A stretch of DNA of 64,000 nucleotides from JAIPFM01 sp964494325. GTDB taxonomy: Bacteria; Planctomycetota; Phycisphaerae; Sedimentisphaerales; Anaerobacaceae. The stretch covers positions 58,491-122,490 of the forward strand of contig CAZBTJ010000002.1 in the NCBI GenBank assembly GCA_964494325.1, read 5' to 3'. Under the pieces are notes generated by a model. The model worked only from the letters and a program-made list of their open reading frames with translations. It searched no databases and was not told the origin of the DNA. Numbering within the stretch: position 1 is the first letter of the stretch; each line of letters opens with the position of its first letter. Positions 9,327 to 18,238 of the stretch are shown in pieces. The translations under genes and the position numbers were made by a program.

Positions 9327-10124
9327 ATGCATCAATTATCACGTAGTGTGCGTTTTTGTGTCAATCCCTTCCTACCGAATCAGGCGACAGGCTATAATGG
9401 CTTTGCCGCCCGACCAACAGGCCAAGGCTTGTCCCTGTTCCTTGAGTTGGGAATACGGCTTAGCCACTCAGTAAACCCTGACACAGGCTTTGTCATTAAC
9501 GTGACCGACATTGATGCTTGCGTTCGACATGATGCCGTACCCATATTTACGGAATACATTTCTAAACAATACAAACAATCAAAGCACATTGGCGTGGTTA
9601 ACTTGAAACAGGTCATGGCAAGAACTCTTCTGGTGCTTCAGAAAAGCTTTTTACCCTGCACTCTCAATGAGCTCAGCTTACAGCTTACACCATACAGGAA
9701 ACTCATCATGAAATCTGACTGCCCACACACTGTGTTCTATAGCGAGAAGTTTGAATTTGCCGCCATGCATAAATTGTGGAATGACAATTTCACCGAACAG
9801 CAGAATCTGGATGCCTTTGGAAAATGTGCCAATGCTTCGGGCCATGGACACAACTACTGGGTCGAAGTCACCATTAAAACTGAGTCGGCCAAGCTTTTTA
9901 ACTCTCTCTTGTTTCAAAAAACGGTAAACGATCGCTTCATAGATCTTGTAGATCATAAAAATCTGAACGCTGATGTCCCACATTTTTCCTCCCACATTCC
10001 AACCATAGAGAATATTTCAGACTATGCCTGGAGCCAACTGCAGTCACATTTTGAACATGGTCAGTTGCACAGCATCACCATTTGGGAATCTGATCGAACC
10101 AATTGCACTTACTTTGGCCCCTAA
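9327..10124 (+). CDS. Tandem 6-pyruvoyl/6-carboxytetrahydropterin synthase-family protein
   Basis: About 265 residues, twice the length of a usual QueD. The C-terminal half (from about residue 130) is a clear PTPS/QueD domain. It has FEFAAMHKL with a zinc-ligand histidine, the ASGHGHNYWVEV motif supplying two more, FIDLVDHKNLN, then PTIENIS and a final ITIWESD. The N-terminal half (NPDTGFVINVTDID) looks like a second, diverged copy without the HGH zinc motif. The start was set at ATG 9327 because GAGG lies 6 nt upstream. Next to folE it should act on dihydroneopterin triphosphate, giving either the queuosine precursor or, as in PTPS-III, a folate intermediate; the sequence does not settle which. 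Confidence 0.8.
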   Translation: MHQLSRSVRFCVNPFLPNQATGYNGFAARPTGQGLSLFLELGIRLSHSVNPDTGFVINVTDIDACVRHDAVPIFTEYISKQYKQSKHIGVVNLKQVMARTLLVLQKSFLPCTLNELSLQLTPYRKLIMKSDCPHTVFYSEKFEFAAMHKLWNDNFTEQQNLDAFGKCANASGHGHNYWVEVTIKTESAKLFNSLLFQKTVNDRFIDLVDHKNLNADVPHFSSHIPTIENISDYAWSQLQSHFEHGQLHSITIWESDRTNCTYFGP

Positions 10125-10196
10125 CATTTTTTCTCGGCGGCCATACTTTTTTACACTTTTCTTCAAACATGCCCACTGGACTCACTCCCCGTTTTT

Positions 10197-10400
10197 ATGG
10201 GACGAGTTAAATGGTTTTTTCAGGACACGCCACAAAACCCTCTATATGGGGTATCTTTCTGCTTACAACCCCAAGATGTTGATGCAACCACAACCAAGTA
10301 TCACCCAGTTCAAACTGGGACGCATTAAAGAGGTGACCCCTATCTTGACGATAACCCACAAGTCAACTAAGCGTATCACTAGCCATAAAGGACGGTCGAT
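10197..10400 (+). pseudogene. Possible cold-shock-domain gene remnant
   Basis: An ATG at 10197 opens MGRVKWFFQDTPQNPLYG, which resembles the start of a cold-shock domain (GxVKWF...GYGFI). The frame closes after about 44 codons at a TAA. Beyond it DDNPQVN-AYH resembles the closing strand, interrupted by further stops. The RNP1/RNP2 core is missing. This is a weak, pattern-based call; the segment could simply be non-coding. Confidence 0.3.
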
Positions 10401-10401
10401 A

Positions 10402-10551
10402 ATGAGTAAAAGAGAATTGATTGATTGTATCTGTGAGATCAACCGTACTGCCAAACCAGAGTTCCTGGCCCTGTTTTCCGAGGACGAACTGGGTGATTAC
10501 CTTGAGCACCTCATGGAGCTAGATCTTTCTCAATTGGCAGTCTGTGGATAA
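10402..10551 (+). CDS. Small conserved-looking protein of unknown function (49 aa)
   Basis: MSKRELIDCICEINRTAKPE... has AGGA about 8 nt before its ATG and a strong terminator 5 bp after its stop, so it is probably a real gene. It is acidic and predicted all-helical, with a regular helical pattern through EFLALFSEDELGDYLEHLMELD. I recognise no family. It lies downstream of folE and the PTPS gene on the same strand. Confidence 0.55.
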   Translation: MSKRELIDCICEINRTAKPEFLALFSEDELGDYLEHLMELDLSQLAVCG

Positions 10552-10555
10552 AACG

Positions 10556-10590
10556 AAAAAGCCCACAGGCTGTAAGACCTGTGGGCTTTT
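10556..10590. terminator. Intrinsic terminator, usable on both strands
   Basis: AAAAAGCCCACAGG / CCTGTGGGCTTTT: a 9-bp GC-rich stem (10561-10569 with 10578-10586), an 8-nt loop, an A-run before and a T-run after. It sits between convergent genes. Confidence 0.92.
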
Positions 10591-10658
10591 CATGCTTTTC
10601 TTTGGCTTCAATTATGGCTCACCACAAACCATTTGAAATGCAGCAAATATCATCTCAC

Positions 10659-11765
10659 CTATTCAGCCTTCGGCTTAATCTTCAAAGGTTCAATCGCCGG
10701 AATATTCTCTCCAGTTACAGCGGGAGGAATCATGGCTGCGTTGTTCATTTTAAACTCTGCTAAGACAGGGACAAATCCATTGGGCACAAGACATACAAAA
10801 TCAATGGGTCGGCTCGATTGATCCTTTCTGAAAGCCTCAGAGGAGACGGTGATTTTATCTTTTAATGATCGAATCAAAACGCTGTTGGCGCCGGTCATAT
10901 ACCCTGACGGATAAATGACTACACCTTGCCCCTGTAGATCAACGTCACCCTGTGAAACCGACTTACAGACAATCCTGACTTGTCCCATTGTGAATGGCGA
11001 ATGCTCAGACAACCCTTTTTTCTTCAGGCTAATTCGAACGATCATCGGCTGAGAGCCTCCTTGTCCGCTAAAAGACTTATCGTCCTGATCAACCAACCCA
11101 TCAGGTGCTCTCCACACAGCAACCTTGGCAGGCACACTGATCGCTACTTCCTTGGTCAAAACCGAAATACCCTGCCCAATGGCATGACGATTAAGATATA
11201 ACTGGTCTAAGAAAGAGGCTCGTATAACAGCAAAACTTTGCGGTTTAGAAATTGCGGAAAAACTACCCTTGCTGATCATTGAGAACCATCCGCTTACCAT
11301 GCCATCAGCATTGAGAAACGCTTTCGTGCGTTGATCCGCCTTCGGATTACGTTCATCAAAACGCGAATACGGATAGGTGTTGGGCAAGGGAGCCAGAGCG
11401 CAAATCACGAGTATCACGCCTGACAGAATCCATCCCAGAAAAACGCCCGCGATAGGCCGTCCGATTTTTTCTGCCCAATTTCCCAGGTCAATGGGTTCAC
11501 GCATAATTGCTATAATACCAGTCTGAAAGAGTGCAAAAGAAATTAGAAACAAAAGCGCAAAACAAATAACATACACCCAAACCCCTAAAGATTCCAGCGC
11601 CTCAAACCCAACCAGAAACTTCGCCATATACTCGAAGTAACCAAAAGCAATGAAGCTGGCAATTAGCATCATAAACACGGTGGCAACACCCCTGACGATA
11701 TTACCCTTAAAGTATTGGTATGCTGCACATCCTGCGATTATCAGTAAAACTGCTCCGGTGACCAT
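10659..11765 (-). CDS. CvpA-like membrane protein with C-terminal extracytoplasmic domain
   Basis: 368 residues. The first about 125 hold four hydrophobic helices (VTGAVLLIIAGCAAYQYF at the N-terminus, then about 30-48, 62-85 and 105-125) in the CvpA/colicin V production pattern, with a conserved-type GRPIAGVFLGW segment. The remaining 240 residues are soluble and probably outside the membrane; I recognise no domain there. GGAG lies 9 nt before the ATG. It is the last gene of the pilT operon on this strand. CvpA homologues are linked to envelope and secretion functions, but the exact role is not known. Confidence 0.7.
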   Translation of the reverse strand: MVTGAVLLIIAGCAAYQYFKGNIVRGVATVFMMLIASFIAFGYFEYMAKFLVGFEALESLGVWVYVICFALLFLISFALFQTGIIAIMREPIDLGNWAEKIGRPIAGVFLGWILSGVILVICALAPLPNTYPYSRFDERNPKADQRTKAFLNADGMVSGWFSMISKGSFSAISKPQSFAVIRASFLDQLYLNRHAIGQGISVLTKEVAISVPAKVAVWRAPDGLVDQDDKSFSGQGGSQPMIVRISLKKKGLSEHSPFTMGQVRIVCKSVSQGDVDLQGQGVVIYPSGYMTGANSVLIRSLKDKITVSSEAFRKDQSSRPIDFVCLVPNGFVPVLAEFKMNNAAMIPPAVTGENIPAIEPLKIKPKAE

Positions 11766-11833
11766 GCACTAAGTCTCCAATTTGTGACGTGAGTTAATTT
11801 AACATCTGTGACACTACTATTAAGGCTTAAAAC

Positions 11834-13498
11834 CTAACTGGCGGATGGTTTTGCTGTTTTCTTTTTTGTCGCAGGCGTCAAAACCCTTACCATTTCATTA
11901 ATCGCCGTAATACCGCCCATTACTTTGCGAAGCGCCTGTTCCTGCAAGTAAGCCATTTTGGCTCGCCTAAATTGTTTACCCATATCCGGCAGTGTTTTGC
12001 TTTTCAGAACAACCGCTTTCAGTTCATCATTAAACATAATCATTTCAAATACGCCCGTACGCCCAACAAAACCCGTGCCATAGCATTGTGGACACGTGCT
12101 TTCCTTGCCTCGCTTGTCATACACCATCTTACCAGGTCGATACAACACCTTGGCCTTGTCCGCCGGCAAATTAAACTTCTTCAGTATATCCTGGTTGGGT
12201 GTGTATCCTTGCTTACACTCGTCACACAGTTTCCGAAGCAACCGTTGATTCATAATCCCGGCGAGATTAGCCATAGCCATTTTTCGATCGCCCACCAACT
12301 TCAGCCAACGCCCCAGGGCTTGGAGCACGCTGTCTGCTTGAATAATCACGTAGACGACTTTTCCACCCTCTTTCGCAACAGCACAAATCACCTTGGCAGT
12401 ATCAGGATCAACACATTCGGCCACACCCATAACGTCAGGGCCCATTCTAAACAATTGCTGAAGTTTTTTGGGATAAGAGGTTGAAGCAGTATCACTCAGT
12501 TTAAACACTTCTTGCGTCACACTCGACAACGAGCTCGTAATCTCTTTTTCAAAAGTGTAGATACTGTTGGTGTAGGCATCATGCTCACGAATGATGGAGT
12601 AAAATGTACTGGAGACACCACTGCCTTTGGGTCCCGTGACAAGTACAATTCCTTCTTTGATAGCTTTAACTTCTTCGAGAGACTCCACCTGCCTCTTGGT
12701 CAGACCAAGTTCACCCAAACGAATGATTGCTTCCTGGCTAACCTTCTTAATAAGTATTTGTTCGCCAGCAGTAGATCCCGCAGTTTTTATTTCCCAATCA
12801 ACCGTATCTTTGCCACGTCGCGTATAAAAGATACCCTTTTGTGGTTTACGTCGCTCCTTGACATCCAAGCCTCCAAGCTGCTTAACAAATTGCAACAAGA
12901 AGTCAATTTGTTCTTTGCTCTGTTCAGGTTGTGACACAGAAGCACCATCAATCTGAAAGGCGATCTTGTAATTCTCCGCACCAGGTGACAATGTGATAAA
13001 CTCTGCGCGTCTGGCAATAGCCTCGGTCAAAACATCGTAGGCAAGACGATAGCCAAAAAAATCTGGTGTACGCGCCTCAGGCCGCGGAACGTCGTTCTTA
13101 TTTGCCGTAATAAAAAGAAAGCTGTCCAAAGCATCGTCGTTAGCAACACCGCTACTCATCAGACTCTTGATATGGTCCACAGTCAAAATACGGTCAAAAT
13201 CCAAGACTCTGGCATTTCGCTGCTTCACATAGGCCAACGCAACACACAATACAACCATGACATAACACAATGCACCCACAATGTACAACGGCACAAAAAA
13301 CCAAACCAATGTCATCACCGCGATAATTCCAAGCAGGATGCTCGCCCACAACGTAGGATTTGCGCCTACGGAATCCGCATCTTTATACATCCACTGAATC
13401 AGAGCCCAAGAAGGAAAAAAGAAAACAAGAAAAATAAGCAGCTTAGTAATAGACAAATATCCACCATACTCAACTAGCAACAGTATCGAATCAAACAT
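11834..13498 (-). CDS. PilB/GspE-like type II/IV secretion ATPase with degenerate Walker A
   Basis: 554 residues. Unusually for this family the N-terminus has two to three membrane helices (about residues 15-35 and 52-92). A GspE_N/PilB-like region follows, then the ATPase core. The P-loop reads GPKGSGVSST (289-298): the invariant lysine of GxxxxGK[ST] is valine. The Walker B region reads GPDVMGVAECVD (353-364) instead of DPDxxxxGExRD, keeping the glutamate but losing the arginine. The zinc module (CDECK...CPQCYGTGFVGRTGVFE) near the C-terminus is intact, so the fold is still under selection. Probably a non-hydrolysing relative or a regulatory partner of PilT, which lies just upstream. AGGAAG lies 8 nt before the ATG. 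Confidence 0.82.
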   Translation of the reverse strand: MFDSILLLVEYGGYLSITKLLIFLVFFFPSWALIQWMYKDADSVGANPTLWASILLGIIAVMTLVWFFVPLYIVGALCYVMVVLCVALAYVKQRNARVLDFDRILTVDHIKSLMSSGVANDDALDSFLFITANKNDVPRPEARTPDFFGYRLAYDVLTEAIARRAEFITLSPGAENYKIAFQIDGASVSQPEQSKEQIDFLLQFVKQLGGLDVKERRKPQKGIFYTRRGKDTVDWEIKTAGSTAGEQILIKKVSQEAIIRLGELGLTKRQVESLEEVKAIKEGIVLVTGPKGSGVSSTFYSIIREHDAYTNSIYTFEKEITSSLSSVTQEVFKLSDTASTSYPKKLQQLFRMGPDVMGVAECVDPDTAKVICAVAKEGGKVVYVIIQADSVLQALGRWLKLVGDRKMAMANLAGIMNQRLLRKLCDECKQGYTPNQDILKKFNLPADKAKVLYRPGKMVYDKRGKESTCPQCYGTGFVGRTGVFEMIMFNDELKAVVLKSKTLPDMGKQFRRAKMAYLQEQALRKVMGGITAINEMVRVLTPATKKKTAKPSAS

Positions 13499-13556
13499 AG
13501 ACTACTTCCTGAACCAAGTTCTCAAAGTTTGGAGTTCAACATCAAGAAAAACAATT

Positions 13557-14687
13557 TTAGATCAAACCCTCAGTAGAGCTTTTAATACCCTTCATGGCCA
13601 TCTTCAACTCTTCTGGGTTGGGGGCATATTTAAAAGCCTCTTTAGGATCAACCACCCCCTCCATGATCAGACGACACAAATTTTCTGTAAAATCCTGCAT
13701 CCCTTCTCGCTGACAGCTGCGTATCACACTTGTCAGATCGGCTTCGCGTCCTTCAGCAATCAACTTCCTAACGGTAGGATTAGCAAGCAGGATTTCAAGG
13801 ACAGGAACGCGGCTCACACCTTCTAACAACGTTGGAATTAACGTTTGACTAACGATTGCCTTCACAGACACGGCCAATGCCTGTCGCGTTAGATCACGCT
13901 CCTCCTGTGGAAACAAATCCAGAATTCGATGAATCGCCTGGGCTGCATTGGATGAATGCAGCGTCCCAAACACCATATGCCCAGTTTCAGCAGCTCTCAT
14001 ACCCGCAGTCACTGTTTTGGCATCTCGCATCTCGCCCACGAGCACCACATCTGGATCTTGCCGCATCAAGTAGGTCAAAGCATCGTCAAAGTTAGCGACA
14101 TCAAGGCCAATTTCTCGCTGCGAGACAATCGCCTTGCTGTCTTTATAGATGTACTCAATAGGATCTTCAATTGTCACAATGTGACAGGCCCGCGTTCGAG
14201 CAATATAATCAAGCATTGCTGCTATTGTCGTGGTTTTACCGGACCCTGTCGGTCCAACCACAAGGACCAATCCCTCTTTGGATTCAGCAATTTTAGCAAC
14301 TACAGCGGGAAGATATAGGCTCTCAAAAGACGGCACAGTGGCGGATACTCGCCTGGCCACCAAACTTACATGGCCTTTTTGCATAAATACATTCACACGA
14401 AAGCGCTGCTCTTCATTGTATTCGTAGGAAAAGTCGAGTGTCCCCTGTTCAAGAAACTGCTCTCTTTGGACCGGTGACAGAATTTCAAGAACAATGGCCC
14501 TGAGCTTATCATCCGTAAAGACCTCGCCCGTGGTGCTCTTAAGCAAACCTGTCACACGCAGCCTAGCAGTCTGCCCAACTTTTAGGTGAATATCGCTGGC
14601 CTCAGTCTTTATAGCTGCTTTGAAAAACCGATTAATGTACGGTTCTTTTGGCATATCAGATGTTGTTTCAACACGATCAGTACTCAT
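13557..14687 (-). CDS. pilT: Type IV pilus retraction ATPase PilT-like
   Basis: 376 residues, the usual PilT length. The order is an N-terminal PAS-like domain (ASDIHLKVGQTARLRVTG), Walker A GPTGSGKTTT (145-154), an Asp box VTIEDPIEY, Walker B with DPDVVLVGEMRD, and a His box GTLHSSNAAQAIHRILDLF, followed by the AIVSQTLIP segment. All catalytic residues are present, unlike the downstream PilB-like protein. It is first in a three-gene minus-strand operon (58- and 68-bp gaps) with a near-consensus promoter at 14826-14853. No pilin, PilC or secretin gene is in the window, so other pilus parts must lie elsewhere. Confidence 0.92.
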   Translation of the reverse strand: MSTDRVETTSDMPKEPYINRFFKAAIKTEASDIHLKVGQTARLRVTGLLKSTTGEVFTDDKLRAIVLEILSPVQREQFLEQGTLDFSYEYNEEQRFRVNVFMQKGHVSLVARRVSATVPSFESLYLPAVVAKIAESKEGLVLVVGPTGSGKTTTIAAMLDYIARTRACHIVTIEDPIEYIYKDSKAIVSQREIGLDVANFDDALTYLMRQDPDVVLVGEMRDAKTVTAGMRAAETGHMVFGTLHSSNAAQAIHRILDLFPQEERDLTRQALAVSVKAIVSQTLIPTLLEGVSRVPVLEILLANPTVRKLIAEGREADLTSVIRSCQREGMQDFTENLCRLIMEGVVDPKEAFKYAPNPEELKMAMKGIKSSTEGLI

Positions 14688-14825
14688 AGTAAATGCATCG
14701 CTCCAATCACTGCGATTAAAACCACCCTCAATCTGTCTATATGGAAAGGCACCTTGGCTATCATTACAAACCGTGTTTTTCTTTTCAAACCGAAGACATG
14801 CCTAAAACAACCTGTAAGCGTCTAT

Positions 14826-14853
14826 ATTATAAGCTTTTGTCACACAATGTCAA
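14826..14853 (-). promoter_or_regulatory. Sigma70-type promoter of the pilT operon
   Basis: On the minus strand, TTGACA (14848-14853) and TATAAT (14826-14831) are separated by 16 bp; both hexamers are perfect consensus. The implied leader to pilT is about 130 nt. The rest of the 14688-14999 gap shows nothing else. Confidence 0.8.
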
Positions 14854-15014
14854 GATGCCCAAACCCCAACAAAATCAAACACCAAGCAACACCTATAGAT
14901 ACGAATGATTTCTCATGAATTATTAACTTTGAACCTGCTGCCTCCTGGAGTCATAGGACATAATAGTCGATCTCAACTGATACAAAGATATATATAGCAT
15001 TGAAAATTACAGCA

Positions 15015-15806
15015 ATGATTCATGGTGATAGGGATTTTGACATACCAATGGCGATTAACTCACGAAACAAGCTGACTTTAATTTCAATCATTATATATTG
15101 GCCAGCCATTTTTCTTCTCACCCATATACCCATTCCCGAGGTCGTTTCTCAAGCCAACCTATCCGACAAGAGTCTACACTTTATGGTCTATTTTGTTTTG
15201 GTGTTCCTTTTTTGGGGAACCATAAGACCTTATTCCAAAGTAGCTTGGGGGCAATCCACAGTCTGGATACTATTGACTATTATTGTCTCCTACGGCATTT
15301 GTGATGAATGGCTTCAGGGCTTTGTTCAAGGACGCACCCCCGATATCCATGATTTCATTGCGGATCTGACAGGGGCCCTGGCCAGCCTCGCACTTCTATC
15401 GGTCTTCTCATTCTGGCCAGCCATACTCGCTATGGCCGGCATGGCCATATTTGTCCTTCTTAATAGCTACAGGGCTGATATAAGCCAGCTACTACCCTTT
15501 ACGTCAGCACTGCTCAATCCATTGCTTTTCGCCTTTTTTACAGGCTTAACCCTATATTGCATCTACACCTCAAAAATCACCCTTCCTAACACTCAACAAG
15601 GACGATTCAAAAAGCTAATATCAATCATCTTGCCTAGTTTTTTGCTGATGATTGTCAAGACGGGTGCTGTAATATTGCACCGCCACATTTCTGTTTGGGA
15701 TATTCTGTTTTCGGTACTGGCCATTGCTATTACAGCATTCATAGGGAATAACGCACAAACTTTGCTCAGAAATTTTAAAAAACTTCGATTATCACAGCCC
15801 AAGTAA
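15015..15806 (+). CDS. VanZ-like membrane protein
   Basis: About 263 residues with seven or so hydrophobic helices. The first half is a VanZ-like domain: an ILTHIP-type start, DKSLHFMVYFVLVFLFWG with the conserved histidine, and DEWLQGFVQGRTPDIHDFIADLTGA with the conserved D-x-x-x-N/D helix. The second half adds about four more helices not in minimal VanZ proteins. VanZ itself gives low-level teicoplanin resistance; relatives are common and mostly of unknown role. The start is uncertain: TTG 15000, ATG 15015 and ATG 15048 are in frame and none has a good ribosome-binding site. Confidence 0.7.
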   Translation: MIHGDRDFDIPMAINSRNKLTLISIIIYWPAIFLLTHIPIPEVVSQANLSDKSLHFMVYFVLVFLFWGTIRPYSKVAWGQSTVWILLTIIVSYGICDEWLQGFVQGRTPDIHDFIADLTGALASLALLSVFSFWPAILAMAGMAIFVLLNSYRADISQLLPFTSALLNPLLFAFFTGLTLYCIYTSKITLPNTQQGRFKKLISIILPSFLLMIVKTGAVILHRHISVWDILFSVLAIAITAFIGNNAQTLLRNFKKLRLSQPK

Positions 15807-15875
15807 GCGCACAATTTTTGTATACTAGGATGATGTAATGTTGAGCTCTTAAATACTGGGAGACTGAATACTCTT

Positions 15876-16340
15876 ATGCAAATCTCAATCCAATTCTCTG
15901 TGTTTATGGTGAACAAGCCTGGCATCCTTGCCCGAGTGTTAAATGAGTTTGCCTCAGGCAAAATCAATATCGTGGCCATGACCATGATGGACTCTGTGGA
16001 ACACGGCGTAATGCGTGTGGTCTTTACCAGACCCGAGCCAGCTCGAGAAGTCCTCAAAAAGCTGAATCTTCCGTTTAGTGAGACTCAGGTGCTGTGTGTA
16101 AATCTCAACAACAAAAGTGGTGAGCTTGCCATATTGGCGGAGAAACTTGCCACAAATCACATCAACATAACCTATGCCTATTGTACAGCTGGGGCAAAAG
16201 GGGGAAGAACCACGGGCGTCTTTAAAGTGGCAGATGTAAAGAAAGCCACAAAAATCTTGGAAAGCCATGAGAAAAAGAAAACGCACAAGAAAAAAGTTGT
16301 GGATAAAACGGTAAAACGATCCCGTGCCAAAAGGAAATGA
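15876..16340 (+). CDS. Double ACT-domain protein
   Basis: 154 residues. Two ACT folds in tandem: residues about 1-65 (FSVFMVNKPGILARVLNEFA, where PGxLARV is the ligand-facing motif) and about 70-125 (NKSGELAILAEKLATNHINITYAYC). A strongly basic Lys/Arg tail of some 25 residues follows. ACT domains usually bind amino acids; a stand-alone pair of this size resembles amino-acid-responsive regulators. The lysine tail could bind nucleic acid or be disordered. It is monocistronic, with TATACT near 15822 as a possible -10. Confidence 0.75.
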   Translation: MQISIQFSVFMVNKPGILARVLNEFASGKINIVAMTMMDSVEHGVMRVVFTRPEPAREVLKKLNLPFSETQVLCVNLNNKSGELAILAEKLATNHINITYAYCTAGAKGGRTTGVFKVADVKKATKILESHEKKKTHKKKVVDKTVKRSRAKRK

Positions 16341-16424
16341 CCGGATGACTTTTCTTCTTGAATGGTGATGCAGAGTATCACCTACCAGAACCATTATCCA
16401 GCAATGGGGGGTGTGCTGTAACGC

Positions 16425-16463
16425 AAAAAGGCTTTGACCCAAGATAAAACATGAGTCAAGGCC
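16425..16463 (-). terminator. Terminator of the exopolysaccharide operon
   Basis: Read on the minus strand, GGCCTTGACTCA pairs with TGGGTCAAAGCC (two G-U wobbles) across a 10-nt loop and is followed by TTTTTGCG. It lies 45 bp beyond the last gene of the ten-gene minus-strand operon. Confidence 0.75.
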
Positions 16464-16505
16464 TTAAAACGTTCCTTGCGAATGACCCTCTTTTGTCATG
16501 TGTTC

Positions 16506-17105
16506 TTAACGATTAAGACTTCGTGTCGCCTGAGACTCTGAATAGCGTTTTTCGTAAATAGACTCACGTCCCAATACCTGATATAGAGTCTGCCACAGGA
16601 TCTGAAGGTCAAGAGAGAAGGATCGCGTCTCCACGTACTGAACATCCAATTCAAGCTTTTGCTCCATGGTCAAATTGGCCCGCCCTGAGATTTGAGCTAA
16701 GCCCGTTAGCCCAGGCCGGATTCTCAATCGTTTTTTCTGTGGCTCATCCCATTCATCCATCTGAGACACGTACAAAGGCCGTGGCCCCACCAGACTCATA
16801 TCACCCTGGAGCACATTCAATAATTGTGGTAATTCATCCAAAGATGTCTCTCGTAGAAAATGCCCGATACGAGTCAAGCGGCGATCTTCGCCATTTTTTG
16901 GGCTCGCCCCGTAAGGATCTGCGTCTAATCGCATGGTTCGGAACTTGAAAATCGTAAATGGCAGACCGTTCTTGCCTGCTCGTGTCTGAGTAAAAATGGC
17001 CGTGCCCGAACTGGTTAAACGGATCACAATCGCAATTACAACAAACACCGGCCAAAGCATTATTAAGGCCATTAGGCTCAATACAACATCAAACAGTCTT
17101 TTCAT
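16506..17105 (-). CDS. Undecaprenyl-phosphate sugar phosphotransferase (WcaJ/PglC type)
   Basis: About 199 residues, the size of the monotopic PglC-like core. An N-terminal re-entrant hydrophobic helix (KRLFDVVLSLMALIMLWPVF) is followed by KFRTM, the DELPQLLNVLQGDMSLVGPRP catalytic block, and GLTGLAQISGR. These are hallmarks of the bacterial sugar transferase family that moves a sugar-phosphate onto undecaprenyl phosphate and starts repeat-unit assembly. The ATG overlaps the upstream stop in an ATGA. It is the last gene of the operon. Confidence 0.9.
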   Translation of the reverse strand: MKRLFDVVLSLMALIMLWPVFVVIAIVIRLTSSGTAIFTQTRAGKNGLPFTIFKFRTMRLDADPYGASPKNGEDRRLTRIGHFLRETSLDELPQLLNVLQGDMSLVGPRPLYVSQMDEWDEPQKKRLRIRPGLTGLAQISGRANLTMEQKLELDVQYVETRSFSLDLQILWQTLYQVLGRESIYEKRYSESQATRSLNR

Positions 17106-18238
17106 GACACGCACACCTTTTCAATGGTATCGGCAATTACATCAGTACAATAACCAAGCTCATATTCCTTTTCAACACGGCGACGTCCTGCCTCGCCTAA
17201 TGCCCGGCACAGATCATCATCCATAATACATTTCAACAGCGCCCTTGCCAGGGCATTGGCATCGCGGGTTGGTATCAACCAACCCGTTTCTCCCTGAACC
17301 ACGACATCTTCACACCCTCGATGTTGCGTGGCAACGACCGGTTTACCGCATGCCATCGCCTCCAAAATCGAGACCGGCAATCCTTCAAAATAATAGGTTG
17401 GCAACGTAAATATGTCACACGCTCGCATCAATCGATCAATATCATTTCGCCAACCCAATACATGAAATCGGTCCCCCAGACCTGTGGCAAAAGCCGTAGT
17501 TTCCATGGCTTTTTCATGCGGTCCATCACCTGCAATCATAAACACCACATCATCCCGAACAGAACAGAGTCTTTGAGCCGCCTGAAAATAGACATAAATA
17601 CCCTTGCTAGGGATCATGTATGCAATGCACAGCACAAACTTGGCCTTGTCCGACACACCCAATTCCTTGGCCAGCGCTTCTCGTTCGGTCCTATTAGGTG
17701 TACCATGAAATCGGGTGAGATCAATCCCCATCCCCGGCACAAGCCAGACCTGGTCCGGCGATGTCATTAGATAACGTTCGGCCAACTGCTGGTCATACTG
17801 ATTCATCACCAACACGGCGTGGGTCATCCGGGCCAAACATTTTTCAATCAAGAACCACAGGCCCCATTTGATCTTGTTTTGGCCAGGCGCACAGGGCAAG
17901 CCATGTGCAAAATACACGCAGCAGGGCACACCAGCCAATTTGCCGGCAATCCGACCCACCCCCGCCCCCAAAGGACTGTGACACACCAACACATCAATCT
18001 GCTGCTCACGAATATGTCGTTTAATGCAGCCTATTGCTTTGACAATGGCCCAAGGATTAAGACTCCTTTGTAGGGTATGTGTCACGACATGGATACCCTG
18101 TTCTCGCAGAATCTGGGCATATGAATCATCCGAACCGCATACGCACACCTCATGGCCACGATGCATCTGCTCCTTGATTAAGGGCAACAAAAATTGCCAC
18201 ACCATAATCGAGCCTCTGGATAGGTGCATGATTTTCAT
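17102..18238 (-). CDS. GT4-family glycosyltransferase
   Basis: 378-residue GT-B enzyme. The N-terminal Rossmann half begins MKIMHLSRGSIMVWQFLLP with an acceptor-side DVLVCHSPLGAGVGRI segment. The C-terminal half has VLCIAYMIPSKG, GDGPHEKAME, FTLPTYYFEGLPVSILEAMACGKPVVAT and a GETGWLIP loop, the E-x7-E donor-binding motif of GT4. It probably adds one sugar of the repeat unit on the cytoplasmic face. ATGA overlaps at both ends show strict translational coupling. Confidence 0.88.
   Translation of the reverse strand: MKIMHLSRGSIMVWQFLLPLIKEQMHRGHEVCVCGSDDSYAQILREQGIHVVTHTLQRSLNPWAIVKAIGCIKRHIREQQIDVLVCHSPLGAGVGRIAGKLAGVPCCVYFAHGLPCAPGQNKIKWGLWFLIEKCLARMTHAVLVMNQYDQQLAERYLMTSPDQVWLVPGMGIDLTRFHGTPNRTEREALAKELGVSDKAKFVLCIAYMIPSKGIYVYFQAAQRLCSVRDDVVFMIAGDGPHEKAMETTAFATGLGDRFHVLGWRNDIDRLMRACDIFTLPTYYFEGLPVSILEAMACGKPVVATQHRGCEDVVVQGETGWLIPTRDANALARALLKCIMDDDLCRALGEAGRRRVEKEYELGYCTDVIADTIEKVCVS

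Noticed and set aside
10024..10551. 175-codon ORF with a WYL-like YMGYLSAY...FKLGRI segment
   Set aside because: It overlaps the end of the PTPS gene and lacks a start; similarity to WYL domains is superficial. Only the last 49 codons look like a gene.
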